Notes: a model not told the origin generated them from the sequence alone. A stretch of 64,000 bases of DNA from Phytophthora quininea (GCA_011947345.1 JAAVTG010000621.1:1-64000); one strand, 5' to 3'; positions 43,576-55,424 are shown, counted from the first letter of the stretch. A program made the numbers and translations.

Positions 43576-45946
43576 TGACGACGGTGGCCAGCACGTACTT
43601 GTCCGTCGACGTCGTCGAGGCAGCGTAAAGCGTACCCTCCGTCGAAGAGTAGTACGGTAGGTAGTGCCCTTGACGACGTTCACGATTCTGGATAGCGCAA
43701 CGTCCAGGTCCGAGCCATCGACCTTCGACACAATTCCAACCGGCTTGCCGAACGACTCCACCAGCGTAATTCGCTGGTTTTGAGTACCAGCCCAGAGACC
43801 AGCGTAGCTGATCAGAGCCCCGTCTCCGTGGCCACGGCATCCAGCACGATTGATCCAGCCGCCGCCGGGTCAGTCGAGGCCACCGGGAAGTCTGATTTGG
43901 CCACGGGAAGCACCGGAGAGGCCTCCGACAGTGACAGATCCGTCGACTCGCCTTGCCTGAGTTGGCCGGATTCAAAAAGCCAACTGCCAGTCGGTCGTTA
44001 GGCAACACTCGCACCACTGCTGTCGGGTAAAAGCTGCAGAACGAGCCAAAGTCGTAGACGCCCATGTGGTCGTACGAGCCTCGGAATGTGGGCGAGCCCT
44101 TTGACGTGCAGCATGGTGTTGCGACGAAGGACGACTGAGGCGCCTTCAAGCACTGCCCGGACATCGTCGTGGAGCGCAACGTTCATGGAGGTGGTGAGGA
44201 AAGGTCTCGACAGCGCTGCCATGCTCGTGTGGCTTTCGCACTTGATGTTGTTGCTGTTGTCTTGCCGGTTCCGGGCCTCGAGCGGGATCATCTGGTTCCC
44301 CGCAGGACGCGAGCAATTTCAGCTCGTCCATCAGGCCTGCTTTGTCCGGCATGAAAATCGGCCGCTCGCCCTCTTCGCAGGGCGGGTTGTCGCGCGTTCA
44401 GCCCGGCCGTCTTCCTTGAGATCCTCGCCTTGCGGTCGTGTTAGCGCAGGAAGCAGAACACACGCAGCAGCTTAGTCGCGCTGTCCACCGTCAGCACGGC
44501 CTCCAGCTCCTTGCTTTCGTGGGGACGGCCCCAACGAAACGGGCCGTTATTTAGTCGAAGATCGACACCCAAAATCAGGTCGTTGGTGCAAAACGTTGGC
44601 CAAGCAGACGGCAATGCTCGCGCACGGAGCGTGGTGTATCAGTGTCGCAGGGCGTTACCACGTTGCCTTTGCTGAATAAAGTGCCGCGGCGCCAGCAGCT
44701 AGCAGATTTCTGAGCAAAGTTTCCGGCAGGAATTTGGGTGCCGACAAGCACGATGGTCTGGTGTGCAGCTCGCGATGCTGGACTCCGCCGAAACCAGCGG
44801 CAAGTAAGGTCCACTGTGGCACTGTGTCGAAATGCTTCGCCTAGATACGCCACAGAAAGGGCTGTCAGCGTCACGCCGATTTAGACTTGATGATTGTATC
44901 GATTGTGAAAAAGTATCCATTCGGATCTTCTGTTGTTGTGTGCCCTTTCGAAATGTGCAGAACACGGCTGGGCAGATTCAAATGAGGCATTCGATTCTTA
45001 GATGAGTGCAAACATGATGTTTTTCTACCATGTTTCTTTTTGATTATTTGATCATTCTTGAGGCCGTCAGCAAATACTAGCAGCTTCTGTAGTCTATCTC
45101 GGCTACAGGAGGTGTTTTGCGAGCTCGTTCGCGGTTTTGTGTGCTCATTCGTGATTCACCAGCACTTTCCTCTGAATAATGAGGTACTCTGTCCTTGTTC
45201 TTCCGAAAACCCTCATTTGATTATTATCGCCGAAGTTGCCGAGAAGTTGCTCTGGCCGCCCCATCTCCCGCGCATAGGTGTGCGGTGCACCAAATTTATT
45301 TCTTGCTCGATGCTGCACTCGCTCGAGCCTCCAGTCGCAGCGACCTTGTTTCGCCTTGCAAGGCAGCATGAGCCTCGGCGCGCAGAGTCGCAGATACGCT
45401 TTGTGCAGATGGCTTCGCACGCGGCGCTGTCGTTGCGTTGGAGACGTCCATGTGGTGACATGTCTATGCTTTTATTCAATTTCTTTGCGTTCCAAAATTA
45501 GTGATCCGCGTATCTGCCCAATACTGGCTACTACTGCTGAAAATGCAGAGACTTCAGCCACAAGTTGAGCATGGGGACTGCTGGGAGGTTCTCTCTGGTG
45601 CCACGCGCATTCATTTCTCGATGCTGTCATGGCCTTTTACTCGTACAACGCAGCATGTGGAGAGAGCACTACGTTCAGCCTTCACCATACGAAACACGAG
45701 GCTTTTGCCCACTTCAACGAACATTTTATTTCGGGACGCAGCGGCATGAAGCCATTTCGACAGAAGGTGCGGCCGGTTTCCGCTCCCTCCTCGGCAGACA
45801 CAGCGGCATTCTCCTCGAAGAGCTGAGACGCCCTGCTACCAAAGCGAAGCGAAGCAGGAAAACGGCGGACTAAGAAAACGTATAACGGAACTTCCCGGCA
45901 AGCGCAACAGCAGCGGCCGTCAGTTCATTCTTCAATCAACTGCCAC
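43576..45946. other. Unidentified, fragmentary coding-like sequence and cyclin upstream region
   Basis: Minus-strand pieces at 43580-44360 look coding in shifting frames: MPDKAGLMDELKLLASCGEP, then GSYDHMGVYDFGSFCSFYP, then YYSSTEGTLYAASTTSTDKY. More follow at 44400-44580 (GPFRWGRPHESKELEAVLTV). They may belong to one eroded gene or to several. I recognise no family. From 44900 to 45946 I see only AT-richer intergenic sequence, presumably with the cyclin promoter. Confidence 0.35.
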
Positions 45947-48124
45947 ATGGTCTTCGCCGAGTTCACGGCACTGGTGCAGTCCCAGTGGCTGCTGCTGCGC
46001 GACACGTTCGGCGCCGAGGGCCACGACCGCCGCGTACAGGAACGTCTGGACAAGAAGCAGGCCAAGCAGCAGCGGAAGGAAGCGCGCAGGGCAGCGCGGC
46101 AGGCCCGCAAGGCGCTGCGCAAACAACCGCCCCCGATCATCGTCGTCGAGCCAGCCGAGCCGCCCAAGCCCCGTTACCGACGCTCAGAGCTCCTGTCGGG
46201 TCCGAAGGGACTGGCATGGGCTCGGGCGGCCGAAGCGCTGAGTCGTGCCAACGCACATGCCAACGCGAACGCCTTTGAAAGTGAGCCAAATGGGGGCGGA
46301 CGGGGCGCCCCGCAAGACACATGTTCAGAATGTGTCGACACTGGAATCGAGGGTATTCGTGTTGCAAAAGCAGTCTCCGCGGTAATCGCGGCGAAAACAG
46401 GAGCTACGCTGCAACTGCCGCCAGATTTGGCGCTTGATCTCGAGGTGCAGCTAGACCAGAAGCAACGCGAGTTTTACGATTCTCTTGGGGGCTACAGCAC
46501 AGTCGATGAGGAGGAGGACGAGCTGCACGAGCAGCTTGTAGGTGCTCGAGCAATTCTTGAGACGAAGCTGCCTGCCAAGTGGACAGTAGTGGGCATAACG
46601 ACGGCGCAGACGAAGGACGCAGGATTCTGTAAGCTACCAGATACGCCGGAGGAAGAGGAGGAGCAATTGTCATCAGCATCTAACCGCAGAGCTAAAGCAC
46701 TATCGAGCTCAGAGGGGCAGATAGAGACAGAACCTGAAGATGACGGTGTCGATATTCGAGACAGCGATGGCTACAGCACGTTTGATGAGGAGGAAGCTCA
46801 GGATCTGTTTATCGCTGATCACGAGTTCAATGGTCTTTGCGCAGCTCCCACTTCATCTCCGAGTGCTGCTGAATCGGAGTGCGAGGTGGATGCAGATGTT
46901 GAAGACAAGGAAGAGATTATTCTCGATAATCTCGTCGAAGTTGACTTGAACGACAACACTGTTCCTGTGGCGCCCACAAATCTGGACAAGGTCGGAGAAA
47001 ATGAGCTGCCGACGGTTCAAACCACCTTTGCTGATGAAGAAGTTATGGAAGTCGCCAACGTCGATGCTTCCGACGAGAAAATTTTGAACGAAGAGGTTGC
47101 TGAAACTGAGTCCGAAGTGGAAGTGGTGGGGGCTGTTGAAGAAACAACGAGCGCTGATTTTATCGAGGAGGAAATCGTGGAAATTGTGGAAGAGGTCGTC
47201 GTCGTCGAGGCAATCAAGGAGGAGTTTGTTCCGACTTCCAAGGATATCGTTGATCAACAAGCTAGCCAACCACCTACGCCTCAACAAATCGAAGCGACTC
47301 CGAGCAATCGGACTCCAAGCATTTACTCCCCAGGATCTGTGGATGAATATGCATGCTCCATCTACGAAAATCTTCGCATGAAAGAGCACCGATATCATGT
47401 TACTGAAGATATTTTCACCTACCAGAAAAGCGTTACCCCGAAGATGCGCTCTGTGCTGGTGGATTGGCTGGTGGAAGTGCACCAGCGTTTCGAACTTGAA
47501 GAGCAGACCCTGTATCTGACTGTTAATTACGTCGACCGATACCTTGCGCAGGTGCCGGTGAAATCCCAGCGCTTTCAACTCATCGGGGTGGCAGCACTTT
47601 TGATCGCTTCCAAGTTCGAAGAGATTTACCCATGTGATATGGACGACCTGCTGTACATTTGCGAGCGGTCATACACAAAGGCGGACCTGGTGGATTGCGA
47701 GCGGTCCTTGCTCAACATCTTCAAGTTCAATCTCGCCGTACCAAGCGTGTGTAGCTTCCTGGGATACTACCTGGACCACTTCGATGAGGATGAACTTGTG
47801 GGGCAGCTAGCCAGCTACTTTTCGGAACGCTCACTGTTGGATTTCAACTTCGGCGCTACGTATGACTCGTCGGTCGTCGCGTGTGCGTGCTTGCTTACAG
47901 CATACTGCTACGTCGAAAACCAAGCGCCGGCTCTCGTGTGGAATTACCGCCTGGTTGAGGTCACAGGGTATGCTGTGGAGACAATTCTGCCATGCGCACA
48001 AGACTTGTGGTCAATTTTGAGCGAGCCGAGCGACATGACCGCCATCATGACCAAGTACAGCGGCACGGAGTTCGGCGAAGTGGCGCATTTGCCGCTGGAT
48101 GACCTCGAGGCTCTGCTGTGTTGA
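45947..48124 (+). CDS. Mitotic (A/B-type) cyclin with long acidic N-terminal extension
   Basis: An uninterrupted 725-residue frame. The C-terminal ~260 residues are two cyclin folds. The first begins EYACSIYENLRMKEHRYHV and contains the cyclin-box signature MRSVLVDWLVEVHQRFELEE. Then come TLYLTVNYVDRYL, LIASKFEEIYPCDMDDLLYI and NIFKFNLAVPSVCSFL. The MRxxLVDWL form marks A/B cyclins, which activate CDK1 at mitosis. The N-terminal ~460 residues are unusual: a basic coiled segment rich in Lys/Arg/Gln (residues ~25-65), then a long Glu/Asp/Val-rich region with two copies of GYST(V/F)DEEE (near residues 182-190 and 272-280). I see no textbook destruction box (RxxLxxxxN) or KEN box at the N-terminus. 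No intron. Confidence 0.9.
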   Translation: MVFAEFTALVQSQWLLLRDTFGAEGHDRRVQERLDKKQAKQQRKEARRAARQARKALRKQPPPIIVVEPAEPPKPRYRRSELLSGPKGLAWARAAEALSRANAHANANAFESEPNGGGRGAPQDTCSECVDTGIEGIRVAKAVSAVIAAKTGATLQLPPDLALDLEVQLDQKQREFYDSLGGYSTVDEEEDELHEQLVGARAILETKLPAKWTVVGITTAQTKDAGFCKLPDTPEEEEEQLSSASNRRAKALSSSEGQIETEPEDDGVDIRDSDGYSTFDEEEAQDLFIADHEFNGLCAAPTSSPSAAESECEVDADVEDKEEIILDNLVEVDLNDNTVPVAPTNLDKVGENELPTVQTTFADEEVMEVANVDASDEKILNEEVAETESEVEVVGAVEETTSADFIEEEIVEIVEEVVVVEAIKEEFVPTSKDIVDQQASQPPTPQQIEATPSNRTPSIYSPGSVDEYACSIYENLRMKEHRYHVTEDIFTYQKSVTPKMRSVLVDWLVEVHQRFELEEQTLYLTVNYVDRYLAQVPVKSQRFQLIGVAALLIASKFEEIYPCDMDDLLYICERSYTKADLVDCERSLLNIFKFNLAVPSVCSFLGYYLDHFDEDELVGQLASYFSERSLLDFNFGATYDSSVVACACLLTAYCYVENQAPALVWNYRLVEVTGYAVETILPCAQDLWSILSEPSDMTAIMTKYSGTEFGEVAHLPLDDLEALLC

Positions 48125-48586
48125 CTCCAGCTGTCGATTGTGATTTTTGGTTCGAGCCATTTGTGGCTGTATAAATTGTAGATATTAAGATGCGCTCCGC
48201 ATCCCCAGGACTAGAAAACTAAGTATTTTTTTCATAAGCAACAATTCCCAGCATGAACGTAATTGCATGCAAGTACAAACACGAGAATAACCATTGTTAG
48301 AACCAGGCATTTGCATTTACCGGACACTCAAACCTGTCGACAACAGCAGTCGAAACTGCTTGAATCGCATCATTCCTCACGATCAATTCGTAACTTCATC
48401 TCTGGCTAAAAGCCGTTGCTTGCTGCTTCACCAAAAGTTCGTCGATGACTTCGTAGTTGATTCTTCGGCTCTTTAATTTCTGTGGGTAGGATAAACACGG
48501 TCAGAGCTGGTTCAAGGTTTCTGGACAGTTTGCACGACGAATGCTCACATAGATGGCATGCTGAGCGGTGTCTGGGGGTGGTGCGT
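48125..48586. other. Convergent intergenic region
   Basis: 3' ends of the cyclin (plus) and BRF1 (minus). No gene seen. Confidence 0.6.
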
Positions 48587-50537
48587 TCACGTCAGGTGTC
48601 TTTTCCTTCGTTTCTTCTTAGGGGCATCAGGTGCAGAGAGACCAAGTAATCGCTTTTGCTCCTGCAAATCATACCACGCGCTTTAGAGAATATACCCGCG
48701 CATGCCCATTCAAAATATCGTACCTGCTCCTGAATGAAATCCTTGTTCATTTTCTCCCAGAGAACTCTTTTCTTTTCTGCTTCTTCTCGTGTCAGCAAGA
48801 GAGTTAATTTCATCGTCATCCAAATCCGACAACGTATCAGATTGTTCCTCCTTGGAAGCGTCGGCGTCCTCCTGTTCTGAAGGTTTTTCTTTCTCTTCCG
48901 CATCCTCAGCATCCTCTTCTTGCTCATGAATATCTTCGCTTGATCTTGATCTCCTCCTATCGTCGTCTTCACTATTGTTATTAGTATCGTCGTGTGGCCT
49001 CCTTATCCTCTCCATGCTCAATTCAGCGTCGTCATCTATTGATGTAGCTGATGTAGCGGTACTGGTGCTGGTACTGTGTTCAGTTCCTCCATTAGCGTCC
49101 GAGTCCTGTCCACTCTTTCCGGGTGTTTTCGGTGAGGTGTTTTCTTCCTCTAATGCCAGCGTCAGGTCACGTTCGATCGTCTTGTAGAAATTAGCCTCTT
49201 CACGCTTCCGCAGAATGTATCGCGCTGATTTCTTGCGGACACGCATTAAGACTTCTTGCGCTGCTAATCGACTTGCACGATTCACGATTTGATCATTCGC
49301 GTTGTCGAAACCATAGTCAATTTCTTCCTCATCATCGTCGCCATCGTCGCCTTTATCGTTAACATTTCCCTTGGCACTCACAATAGCACCATTGTTACTG
49401 AGTAAGCCATCCGCTTGCTTTTTCTTGTAGTAGGCATCGCCACTGAGAAAACGCGACATCTCTTCGTCTTTCAAACGTTGGGCTTTTTTGTCCAGAATTC
49501 CCTTAGCCAAGCCATCCCCGCCGTCTTCCTCGTCCTCGCTTTCATTCTCTAGCGCTTTTTCCCTCTCGTAAGTTGTTTCCGTCCACGATCTTCCAGAGGT
49601 AGACTTTCCGATTCAAGTAGTAGCATTTCCATAACCTCCTTCTCGCGATGGCGTTGGAAACTCGGTGGATCGCACTCGACACGAGACATTTCGAGCTTGC
49701 CAACCTGGTCATACGTGAGTTGAGCTGTGGGGTGAGTGAAAACTCGTATAGACGCTGCTTGAGCGTGCGCTCTCCAATGTTGACAACATCCATGACATCA
49801 TGCAGGCTGCACATCACGGACTGAGACCGAGCAGCAATAAGCAGCGCAGCTCCGCAGATACCTGATGGCCGCCGACCTGTTTCAATCCAGTCACGCTTCA
49901 TCGTCGCCACTAGACGAAGCGCCGTCGTAGCAATGCTGTGAGTCTTGCTGCCAAAGTTGAGCTGCGAGGCGAAGCGATGGATGTAGAGCGAAGGGTCGAT
50001 AAGCGGCAGGTGGATTTGCAGCAGCTTGCAGAATTTGAGGAAGACGCCGCCCAGCACGTACACGTTGATCTGTAGCTTGTCGGAAAAATCGATGAGCAGG
50101 TGCGGCGAGCGCTCTCTCCTGCAGACGATATAGAGGCAGGCGGCGATAACTGTCTGCGCCTTGCGACCGTGGGTGAAGTTGCGCTGCAGTGCCAGCGCAA
50201 ACAAGCGGAAGGCCGAGTCCACGTAGTGGTCTCCGAGGCGCAGCATACCCGCGATCTGGCGAATTTTCTTCTTGCCATTGGCCAGCGTGTTGGCTCTGGA
50301 TTCGATCCCGTAGTTGCGTCCACTGGTGCCGATGTTGCCGTACGACTTGGAGGCCGACGCGGACACGAATTGGCCCACGACCGAATGCGCACCGCCGCCC
50401 GACTCCTGGAACTCGATGGAGGACACGATGTTGTTCTCCTCCAGGATGGTACCGCAACTCACGCACACGGCCTCGCCGCTCACGTCCACCACATCGATCT
50501 CCGTGCAGGAACACGTGGGACAGACGCTGCTGGCCAT
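48587..50537 (-). CDS. BRF1: TFIIIB subunit BRF1
   Basis: A TFIIB-related factor that, with TBP and BDP1, recruits RNA polymerase III to tRNA and 5S genes. The start at 50537 gives MASSVCPTCSCTEIDVVDVS. The zinc ribbon is CPTC and CVSCGTILEENNI. The first cyclin fold includes IRQIAGMLRLGDHYVDSA and TVIAACLYIVCRRERSPHLL. The second includes RPSGICGAALLIAARSQSV and NIGERTLKQRLYEFSLTP. The BRF-specific C-terminal half is acidic and contains SARYILRKREEANFYKTIER. Main exon 48724-50537. A 62-nt intron (48662-48723) leads to a last exon (48587-48661) ending KKKRRKRHLT. Single-base losses break the frame near 49726-49731 (after SLTP), near 49575-49590 and near 48795-48805. Estimated ~630 residues. 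Confidence 0.93.
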
Positions 50538-50810
50538 GGTCGGTCTGCACACACGCCAAAGACCAGCACTGCGACTGCGGAAAGAAACTCGCGATGGATG
50601 GACAAATGGCGGCGGGCATATAGTCTACGTCATGGGTTCTGAATATCACTTTACGTGGGCTTCTGATCCGCCACTGCCGCAATACTTTGTTCAAGTGATT
50701 TGGGCTACCCCTCTAGGACCGCACATTGGAAGCAAGCGCTGCTGCCAAGCCCGGAGTCGCCGTCGCCGCCGCCGTTCACCGCCCCTGACTGCTAGCCCCG
50801 AGACTGCGCC
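50538..50810. promoter_or_regulatory. Bidirectional promoter region between BRF1 and NDUFA13
   Basis: 273 bp separate the two divergent start codons, so both promoters must lie here. A CpG-rich stretch at 50755-50790 (GCCGTCGCCGCCGCCG) flanks NDUFA13. I identify no TATA box. Confidence 0.5.
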
Positions 50811-51199
50811 ATGGCCACGCCCAACTTCCATGCGCCCAACCAGGAGATGCCGCCGCCGGGTGGCTTCAAGCCCGTCAAGTTCGTCAAGAACGGCCCGGCC
50901 ACGCGCGGACCACCGGGATGGTCACTGTTCCTTGGCACGTTTGTGGTGACGTCCATCGGCTACTACCTGGTGGGGCAGCACAACAAGCACCACCGCGAGG
51001 TGGCGCGTGAGGAGCGCGAGAACCGCATCGCGCTGCTGCCGTTCTTGCAGGCCGAGGCCGACGTGGAGTTCTTGGAGCAAGAGAAACACATCCTGGAAAG
51101 GAGCGCGAGATCATGAAGAATGTGCCCGGCTGGGTGGCCGGCGAATCGCCCTATCACTCGAAGCGTTACCAGGCGCCGATCTGGGCGCAGAAAAAGTAA
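50811..51199 (+). CDS. NDUFA13: NADH dehydrogenase subunit NDUFA13 (GRIM-19)
   Basis: An accessory subunit of respiratory complex I in the inner membrane. Starts MATPNFHAPNQEMPPPGGF. KNGPATRGPPGWSLFLGTF and one membrane helix (VVTSIGYYLVGQ) follow, then the conserved REERENRIALLPFLQAEAD and VEFLEQE. One G is missing near 51099-51103. Restoring it joins HILERE to IMKNVPGWVAGESPYHSKRY and a C-terminus WAQKK. Length is 129 residues, near the family's ~140. No intron. Confidence 0.93.
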
Positions 51200-51447
51200 A
51201 CAGGAACAATTTCGCGTGGAACAAGACCGTGTCAAGGAAATACACTGCATGCTCGACTTGGGGTCACAACGGCTACAGAGCGTGCTGCTTGCCAAAGACG
51301 TCCAGGTGTTGGTTTGCATACCCTGTTAACAACGACGAGTGAATTTATCCTTTAAAAGGGAAGAGCTCTTGTTTCTACCATTTTTCAAGACGTGGCATTC
51401 GCTCGCTCCACGGTATTCTCTGCTCATGACAAGAGGCTGCCAACGGT

Positions 51448-53199
51448 TTACAAACCCTCGTCCATCTCGTCTTCGATTTCCTTGGCAAGCTCCTCCTCTT
51501 GCTTCTCGCGTTCAAGGCGCTCCTCGGCGCTTTCCAAATCCTTCTTGTAAGCGTCCGGGGGTACCGCATACCCTTGACAGCCTCGTTGTGCACGTCCAGG
51601 CAAAAAGTAATACGCCTCTGGAAAGCCGTCTGCGGGTCGTTCGTGGTGTAGACGTTCACAGTTTCCTTCAGCTGCAGCCAGCCGTTCTCGTGGTCGATGA
51701 CAGCGTCAATCACACCGTCGCGGATTGCCTTAGCGCACACAAACTCAGCGTTCTGCGCGTTTTCCAGCGCCAACTTTTCGCAAATGTCCGTGAACAGGAT
51801 CCGCGAGTACGACGTGCTGATCTTGCGCAGCCCTGTCTTGATGACGTTGTGGCGCAGACTAAAAGAACAAAATATGTCAGCCCCGAGAGTCAATGCGCCA
51901 TGATCCTCGACTTACCGAAGAATCAGCGTGTACGTGTTGTCCGCCTTGAAAACCGCCCCATGCTGAGCCAGCACAGCATTAAAGTCCTCCAGGTTGCCCA
52001 CACGAACAGCCTACAAATGGCATTTCCACAAAATGCGAGCTGTCGTTAGTGTAACTCAGCACACACACAACAAGAACGTTCGGCATTCATACGTTGGTCA
52101 GTTGCAGGTACGGTGCCAGGGCCTTCCGAAGCTCATCCTGGTTGAACACGTTGCGCTCTGGCACTTCTCCCATTAGTAGCTGCACAATGATGGCAAGCTT
52201 GTACACCGTGCGCCGGAAACCGAAAGCCGTGTTCGCTGGAGCCTTACGAATGGACTGCATCAGCTTCGTGTACGACTCCGTGTATTCCAGCTGCACGGCC
52301 TGGATCTTGCCCACGTAGTACAGGTAACGGACAAACTGGTTGTTCGACACCGTCTCGGGGAACGTGGTTTTGCTCACAAACTTGTACGCCTGCTCGTACA
52401 GGTTGTCTTTCAGATAGTTGCGCAGCAACAAGTTCACCAAAGTAGCCTGCCCGGCCTCATCGTAACGCAAGCACGCCGTGCGATGCGCCGACAGCAAAGT
52501 AGTGCGGATGACAGGAAGGTCGTGGCCAAACTGCTCGTGAATGTTGGAATAGTACGTGAACACCTTGGCTTGGAACAGGTCCAGCGTGCGACGGTTAAAC
52601 TGCTGACAGCGTGCGACCACCTTGTCGACCGTGTCCAGCGCCTCGGCCGCCATCTTGTACTTCACGAGCGCAGCCAGCACGTACAGGAACAGGTAAATCT
52701 CCACCTCAATAAGATCCACAACAGGTAGCACAACAGCTAGGGGAGCTGTAGTGGGAGTGTCCACTTCGGGCGAAGCGTCCGTCATCTCCACGTCCTGATC
52801 TTTTGCGGCAATTTGCACCTTGACCGAAACCTTGTCCAGCAGCGCCAGCAGCGCCGCCTTGGACGCGTTCTGTTCTGGCAGCACCTGCTTCACGGCCAGC
52901 GTCAGCTGCGCCACCGAAAGCGTCTTGCGCAGCTTGCTGGTGATGCGCAGAACGCGCGGGATCTTCTCCTTGGCATTAGTCTTGACCACCGACTCCAATA
53001 GCGCAATCGTGCGCTTGAGTTCTACCAGCAGCAACAGCAGTGAGAAAAGGAACCGACAGAGGTCGAGAAAGATCGCGTTTCGCGCTCGGATGACTGTAAT
53101 ACCTTCGTAGACAAGTGCCTCCTCAGCTGCCACCTCTTTAGGGCTGGACAGACGCACCGTGTACGCGGGTGTCTGCGAGAAGGTAGACTGCGCACTCAT
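51448..53199 (-). CDS. PSMD3: 26S proteasome regulatory subunit Rpn3/PSMD3
   Basis: A lid subunit of the 19S particle. Four exons: 53103-53199 ([19 protein letters not shown]), 52093-53021, 51916-52010 and 51448-51858. The introns are 81, 82 and 57 nt, all GT-AG with matching phases. The helical-repeat region has [20 protein letters not shown] and [20 protein letters not shown]. The PCI domain is [30 protein letters not shown], then [20 protein letters not shown] and [19 protein letters not shown]. The acidic tail ends [10 protein letters not shown]. Intron 1 is free of stops, so an unspliced frame from 53283 would insert a hydrophobic stretch; the spliced form is conserved. One C is missing near 51562-51566. 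About 510 residues. Confidence 0.95.
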
Positions 53200-53827
53200 G
53201 TCGTCAAGGTGGGATCGCGATGGAGCTCGCTCTTCTTGTTTGGATTCGCAGCAGGGGGCTGTGACTGCAGTCAGTTCATACATATAACTACTGCGAGGAC
53301 CATATTGAATATATCATTAATGCGAGGATCTTCGTATTTACTTAAAACGTCTACGAGGACCTCGCAGTACGTATCTATACTTATAACTGCTCCGAGTAGT
53401 GATAGGCATACTGAGTCGCCAATTCCTGTCACGTCCTTAGTCGAACACTTCTGGGGGACAGATGAGGGCACTTGCTACGCTCGCAATGAAAAAAAAGCAT
53501 GCAAGACCTTGTGATTTGCCCTCATGCTTTCGCCTTTGGCGGGGGTCTTCTGCCACGCCGTGACGCTGCGGAAACGGGCCAATATACAAATACGTCAAGC
53601 GAGCTATTTGGATACGAAGCTGGTAGTTGACGACGCGGAGGGCGAGCGCCACGGAGACAAGGAGGTGGACGCGTTGCTGGGGCCGACTAAGAGGATGTAG
53701 AGGTGGATGCCGAGGGTGAAGCGGGGTGAGCTGTGAGCGATGCGAGGTATGTACTGTGTTGGTATTGACAACGTCTCTGCATATGCTAACGACTATTTTT
53801 GTTGCCTTTGTGTGCCGTCGTGGATTG
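53200..53827. other. Intergenic region
   Basis: PSMD3 promoter side. A run of short frames includes a His/Pro-rich 152-residue minus frame (53437-53895) without recognisable homology. Near 53280-53400 GCGAGGACCATATTGAATA, GCGAGGATCTTCGTATTTA and ACGAGGACCTCGCAGTACG are imperfect reiterations. Confidence 0.4.
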
Positions 53828-55046
53828 TTATTTGCGGTGATGAATCTGTGTACATCCACTTTCTCGGAGATCTTGGTATGTCGTAATATGTTCATTGTCT
53901 TGTAGTGTTTTCAGCGCCTTGACCATTGTCCCGATTATCTTCGTCTTGATTCCATTGCCGTTTAGGAAGTCAATCACGTTGGACCTCGCTTCAACACCGA
54001 CCTTTAGAAGACCGTATTTTGCGTCTCTATCGCTGGTAGCTAAATAATATCCGCGATGTAAGAAATTATCATGTGTACTACTGTCGATTTGGCTTCATGA
54101 TAATTCTGTATTGCTATCAGAGAACCTCGTACCATACAGAAGACAATGTCTTAGCGCTGCCGCTCAGTATCCCGTCTGACGTTCACGGGGAGTTTGACTC
54201 GGGAGAGATCTACGATAGCGGCGCTTGGATCTTCTAGGGCCAACACACGCTGGGTCAACGAGCGTACATCGTTGACTAGGCTCTCGGTGGTTTGGGTCTA
54301 CCATTTAATAAACTCTGTTTGTTGCGGCGCCACGTCGCCAGAGCTTCGAGTCGGCGTTGCTGGGTCCGAGCGACTCTGCTCCTTCCAGCAAATAAGATTT
54401 ATCCAAATGGTAAGTGACCGTGTTTCTAGATCTGTTTCTAAGATGGAAAACGGACTAATCAACTGTATGGCGTGCTCATGTAGGGGCTGCTTGAGCAAGC
54501 TGAAGCACGTCATGGAAGTGTAGAATTGTAACTGCCATCAGCACTTCGGACGACAGTCTGAAGTGTCAGTAGGTGCGGCTCATCGTCGAAATTCTATCCT
54601 GCTAACGTCTTTGCAATGTTTTGATTCTCGTGTGTTGTACTAACGATGTAGTTGAATGCCTTCGCTGCCAGTAGACATGTTCGATTTTCCCCAGTCCATA
54701 CTCCAAGGCGTGCCGATATTGCAATCTGCGTTAGAGTTTTAAGCTGCTCTTCGACGGAACGAGTGGGATGTAAGACCTTTTGTCACTTTGCCTGGACACT
54801 TAGAGCTCGATATTTGCAATGGCCGAAGCCATCAGTGTCCTTAGTGACCGAAAAACTTGCGTTCAACGCTACGGTTGTTGATTATTTACATAGAACGTAT
54901 CTGTCTTTATTCTATTCATATTTTTATTCACCGTTGATCTCAGTACCATCTTCGAGGTCGTCGTCTGAGTGAGCAATATCATCTACAAGTCGCATCTGTG
55001 GCGCTCGTTTTCAACAATCTTCAAACACACAAGTGTCGCCGGACAT
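53828..55046 (-). pseudogene. Decayed gene of unknown function
   Basis: A chain of minus-strand pieces in changing frames suggests one old gene. A possible start at 55046 (MSGDTCVFEDC, a stop, then MRLVDDIAHSDDDLEDGTEI) is followed by EEQLKTLTQIAISARLGVWT with GENRTCLLAAKAFNYIV near 54610-54760. Then come MTCFSLLKQPLHEHAI and TTESLVNDVRSLTQRVLALE, and a C-terminal piece HRGYYLATSDRDAKYGLLKV, GVEARSNVIDFLNG, KIIGTMVKALKTLQDNEHIT, ending QIHHRK. The 'YYLATS...YGLLKVGV...R...L.G' pattern faintly recalls T5orf172/GIY-YIG-like domains of large DNA viruses and phages, but this is weak. At least four breaks are present. Confidence 0.35.
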
Positions 55047-55424
55047 GCTGATGCGAGAAAACCCACTCAGAATAGGATCAGCAGACAAGTCGAATCAGCA
55101 TGAAAAGTCTAATCGATAACCTCTCCGGGGTACCCGGGGCCTTTCAACGCAAAAGATTGGGTATTGTCCTTAGCTTGCAGCTTAGCAACAACGACACTTG
55201 CGTTTTCATGGCAAAGCTCCTCGTAAATCTTTGCGCTAGCCTGGATCAATTTCTTCGTCGGGTTTTCTCGCCGTTTTTGTATTCAACGGGCTATTGTCGT
55301 AGTATTTAGGCCCACTCGTCGCGAATACGGTTTTTAGAAGATGGCTCCATACGATATCCGCAGATTGGCATACATAAGTATACCAGGGAGAGACGTTGCG
55401 AAAGCTAGCCTAGAGATTTCAGGA
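55047..55424. other. Spacer before the tRNA array
   Basis: No gene recognised. The array homology begins at about 55425 (CCACATTCGACGAACGCTTC). The sequence that precedes this in other units, including a tRNA-Ser, is replaced here by unrelated DNA, so this is the true left edge of the array. Confidence 0.6.

Noticed and set aside
43121..44179. 352-residue minus-strand frame
   Set aside because: It overlaps the flavin-reductase domain on plus, whose protein is conserved. Its C-terminal half is therefore a shadow. The upstream part changes character midway and probably joins unrelated frames.
49975..50642. Several 140-210-residue frames on both strands across BRF1
   Set aside because: Shadows of the BRF1 coding strand in GC-rich sequence. 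BRF1 has the zinc ribbon and both cyclin folds.
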